From Bacteroidales bacterium (GTDB taxonomy: Bacteria > Bacteroidota > Bacteroidia > Bacteroidales > F082): a DNA stretch of 64,000 nt. A model generated the notes under the pieces. The model was not told the DNA's origin, searched no databases, and saw only the letters and a program-made list of their open reading frames with translations. A program made the position numbers and the translations under genes. Location of the stretch: the NCBI GenBank assembly GCA_023229135.1, contig JALNZT010000015.1, positions 1 through 64,000 of the forward strand, read 5' to 3'. This document shows, one piece after another, positions 62,874 through 64,000 of the stretch (within the stretch, counting starts at the first letter, position 1; each line of letters opens with the position of its first letter).

Positions 62874-62956
62874 TCCGAAAAAGATTTTTAACCAAAGAAA
62901 ACCATCAGCGACTTCATCTTGTCTATTAACTATTCTATCGCTAAAAATTTAACTAC

Positions 62957-64000
62957 ATGAGTACTTTAGAGTCTTATTTTGAGCCTTTTAGAAAAAATAC
63001 CATCGGTGACAAGCATATATTTAACACACCCTTTGGTTCAAAAACAATGGTTTATGCTGATTGGATTGCCAGTGGCAGGTTGTATAGCCCTATTGAAAAT
63101 CGAATCATTGATGAGATTGGCCCTTTTGTAGGCAATACGCATACGGAAACCAGCGAGACAGGAACGCTAATGACCAAGGCTTATCACCTGGCCCACAGAA
63201 AGATAAAGCAACATGTAAATGCCGGACCCCAAGATGTAATTATAACTGCCGGCAGCGGAATGACCACTGTTATTAATAAGTTGCAGCGGATTATGGGACT
63301 AAAAAACTGCGGCATAAACCAAAACGGTAAATGCCTTCTAAAACAGGAAGATAAACCGGTGGTTTTTCTCACGCACATGGAACATCATTCTAATCATACA
63401 AGCTGGATTGAAACAAATGTGGATGTGGTAGTTTTAAAACCCGGGAAAGACCTGCTTATTGACCTCGACGAACTCAGAAATCAATTAGAAGAACACAAAG
63501 AGCGAACCTTTAAAATTGGTGCGTTCACGGCCTGTTCAAATGTTACAGGTATAGAGACGCCTTACCATGAAATGGCTCGTATCATGCACGAATACGGCGG
63601 TGTAGCTTTTATTGATTTTGCGGCTTCAGCACCTTATGTAGATATTGATATGCATCCTGCAGATGATGAAGCTAAAAAGCTGGACGCCATTTTCTTTAGT
63701 CCACACAAATTTTTGGGCGGCCCCGGTAGTTCGGGAGTTTTAGTATTTGACGGCAGTCTTTACAAAAATAAAACCCCTGATCATCCTGGTGGAGGCACTG
63801 TTGACTGGACAAACCCCTGGGGCGAATACAAATATATTGACGATATCGAATTGCGTGAAGATGGTGGAACTCCCGGCTTTTTGCAAGCTATCAGAACCGC
63901 GATGGCCATTGAGGTAAAAAATCAAATGACTACCCAAAAAATGCATGAGCGCGAGCATGAGTTGGTGCAGCAAGCATTTAAGGCTTTCAGGGCTATCAAA
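62957..64000 (+). CDS. Class V aminotransferase (cysteine desulfurase-like), partial
   Basis: Starts at ATG 62957 (MSTLESYFEPFRKNTIG) and is open for 348 codons to the window end, so the C-terminus is missing. It is a PLP fold type I enzyme. Visible are VYADWIASGRLYSPIE near 31-47, GNTHTETSETGTLM, ITAGSGMTTVINKLQ (about 97-111), HMEHHSNHTSW, the Asp of GGVAFIDFAASAP, and the PLP lysine in SPHKFLGGPGSSGVL. This subgroup resembles cysteine desulfurase/selenocysteine lyase enzymes but the catalytic Cys loop is not in view, so substrate is open. Confidence 0.85.
   Translation, partial: MSTLESYFEPFRKNTIGDKHIFNTPFGSKTMVYADWIASGRLYSPIENRIIDEIGPFVGNTHTETSETGTLMTKAYHLAHRKIKQHVNAGPQDVIITAGSGMTTVINKLQRIMGLKNCGINQNGKCLLKQEDKPVVFLTHMEHHSNHTSWIETNVDVVVLKPGKDLLIDLDELRNQLEEHKERTFKIGAFTACSNVTGIETPYHEMARIMHEYGGVAFIDFAASAPYVDIDMHPADDEAKKLDAIFFSPHKFLGGPGSSGVLVFDGSLYKNKTPDHPGGGTVDWTNPWGEYKYIDDIELREDGGTPGFLQAIRTAMAIEVKNQMTTQKMHEREHELVQQAFKAFRAIK

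Noticed and set aside
1..64000. tRNA or rRNA genes
   Set aside because: Intergenic regions were scanned for cloverleaf-like stems and GTTCGA-type T-loops; none was convincing.

Overview
The window is chromosomal DNA from a member of the Bacteroidota. The signs are type IX secretion C-terminal sorting domains (YPNP motifs), promoters of the Bacteroidota form (TTTG, then TAnnTTTG), a Rho with a long charged insert, a fused MoaC/MoaB, a fused E1 alpha/beta keto-acid dehydrogenase, and GLPGLI, DUF3078, DUF4293 and four-helix-bundle (S23) families. No rRNA, tRNA or CRISPR array was seen.

Layout. 0-6.6 kb: two paralogous secreted repeat proteins (one 5'-truncated), a beta-helix protein and rlmB, bracketed by two inverted copies of a dispersed repeat, with a separate 219-bp palindromic MITE-like element inside. 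6.7-11.7 kb: a TonB-like protein, DUF3078, a phosphodiesterase, DUF4293 and rho. 12.3-29.4 kb: a continuous plus-strand nitrate respiration and molybdenum cofactor (Moco) block. It runs diheme cytochrome c, narG, an inserted S23 gene, narH, narJ, narI, an unknown membrane protein, a TehA/SLAC1-type channel, a hemerythrin-like protein, moaA, moeA, a TSUP permease, a KilA-N gene remnant, mobA, moaD, moeB-rhodanese, moaE and moaC-moaB. This is nearly everything needed to build and load a respiratory nitrate reductase. 29.4-29.9 kb: a tandem array of double-hairpin repeats.

30-39 kb holds core genes: an Mpl-type ligase, APS reductase, a MATE transporter, keto-acid dehydrogenase E1, an LpxR-like protein, DUF493, a fluoride channel and acylphosphatase. 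39.0-43.3 kb is a minus-strand cassette: TonB-dependent receptor, GLPGLI protein, and a small secreted four-cysteine peptide with its own terminator. A decayed duplicate of the mnmD 3' end lies on its far side, suggesting an old insertion or duplication at mnmD. 43-50 kb: mnmD, a lipoprotein, a DEDDy exonuclease plus Cas4-like/DUF2779 pair, dnaB and DUF6263. 50.06-50.96 kb: a second, six-unit array of the same double-hairpin repeat.

51-64 kb: YdcF-like protein, sucC, an internally deleted tyrosine recombinase, a thioredoxin-like protein, two beta-lactamase-fold serine hydrolases, an isochorismatase-fold protein, lolD, a 1010-residue repeat protein, and a class V aminotransferase cut by the window end.

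The most unusual items are the peptide/GLPGLI/TonB cassette beside the duplicated mnmD end, the double-hairpin arrays at two loci, the S23 gene between narG and narH with flanking inverted repeats, and a SLAC1-type channel where a nitrate/nitrite transporter would be expected. All family calls come from reading the sequence; no database search was run.
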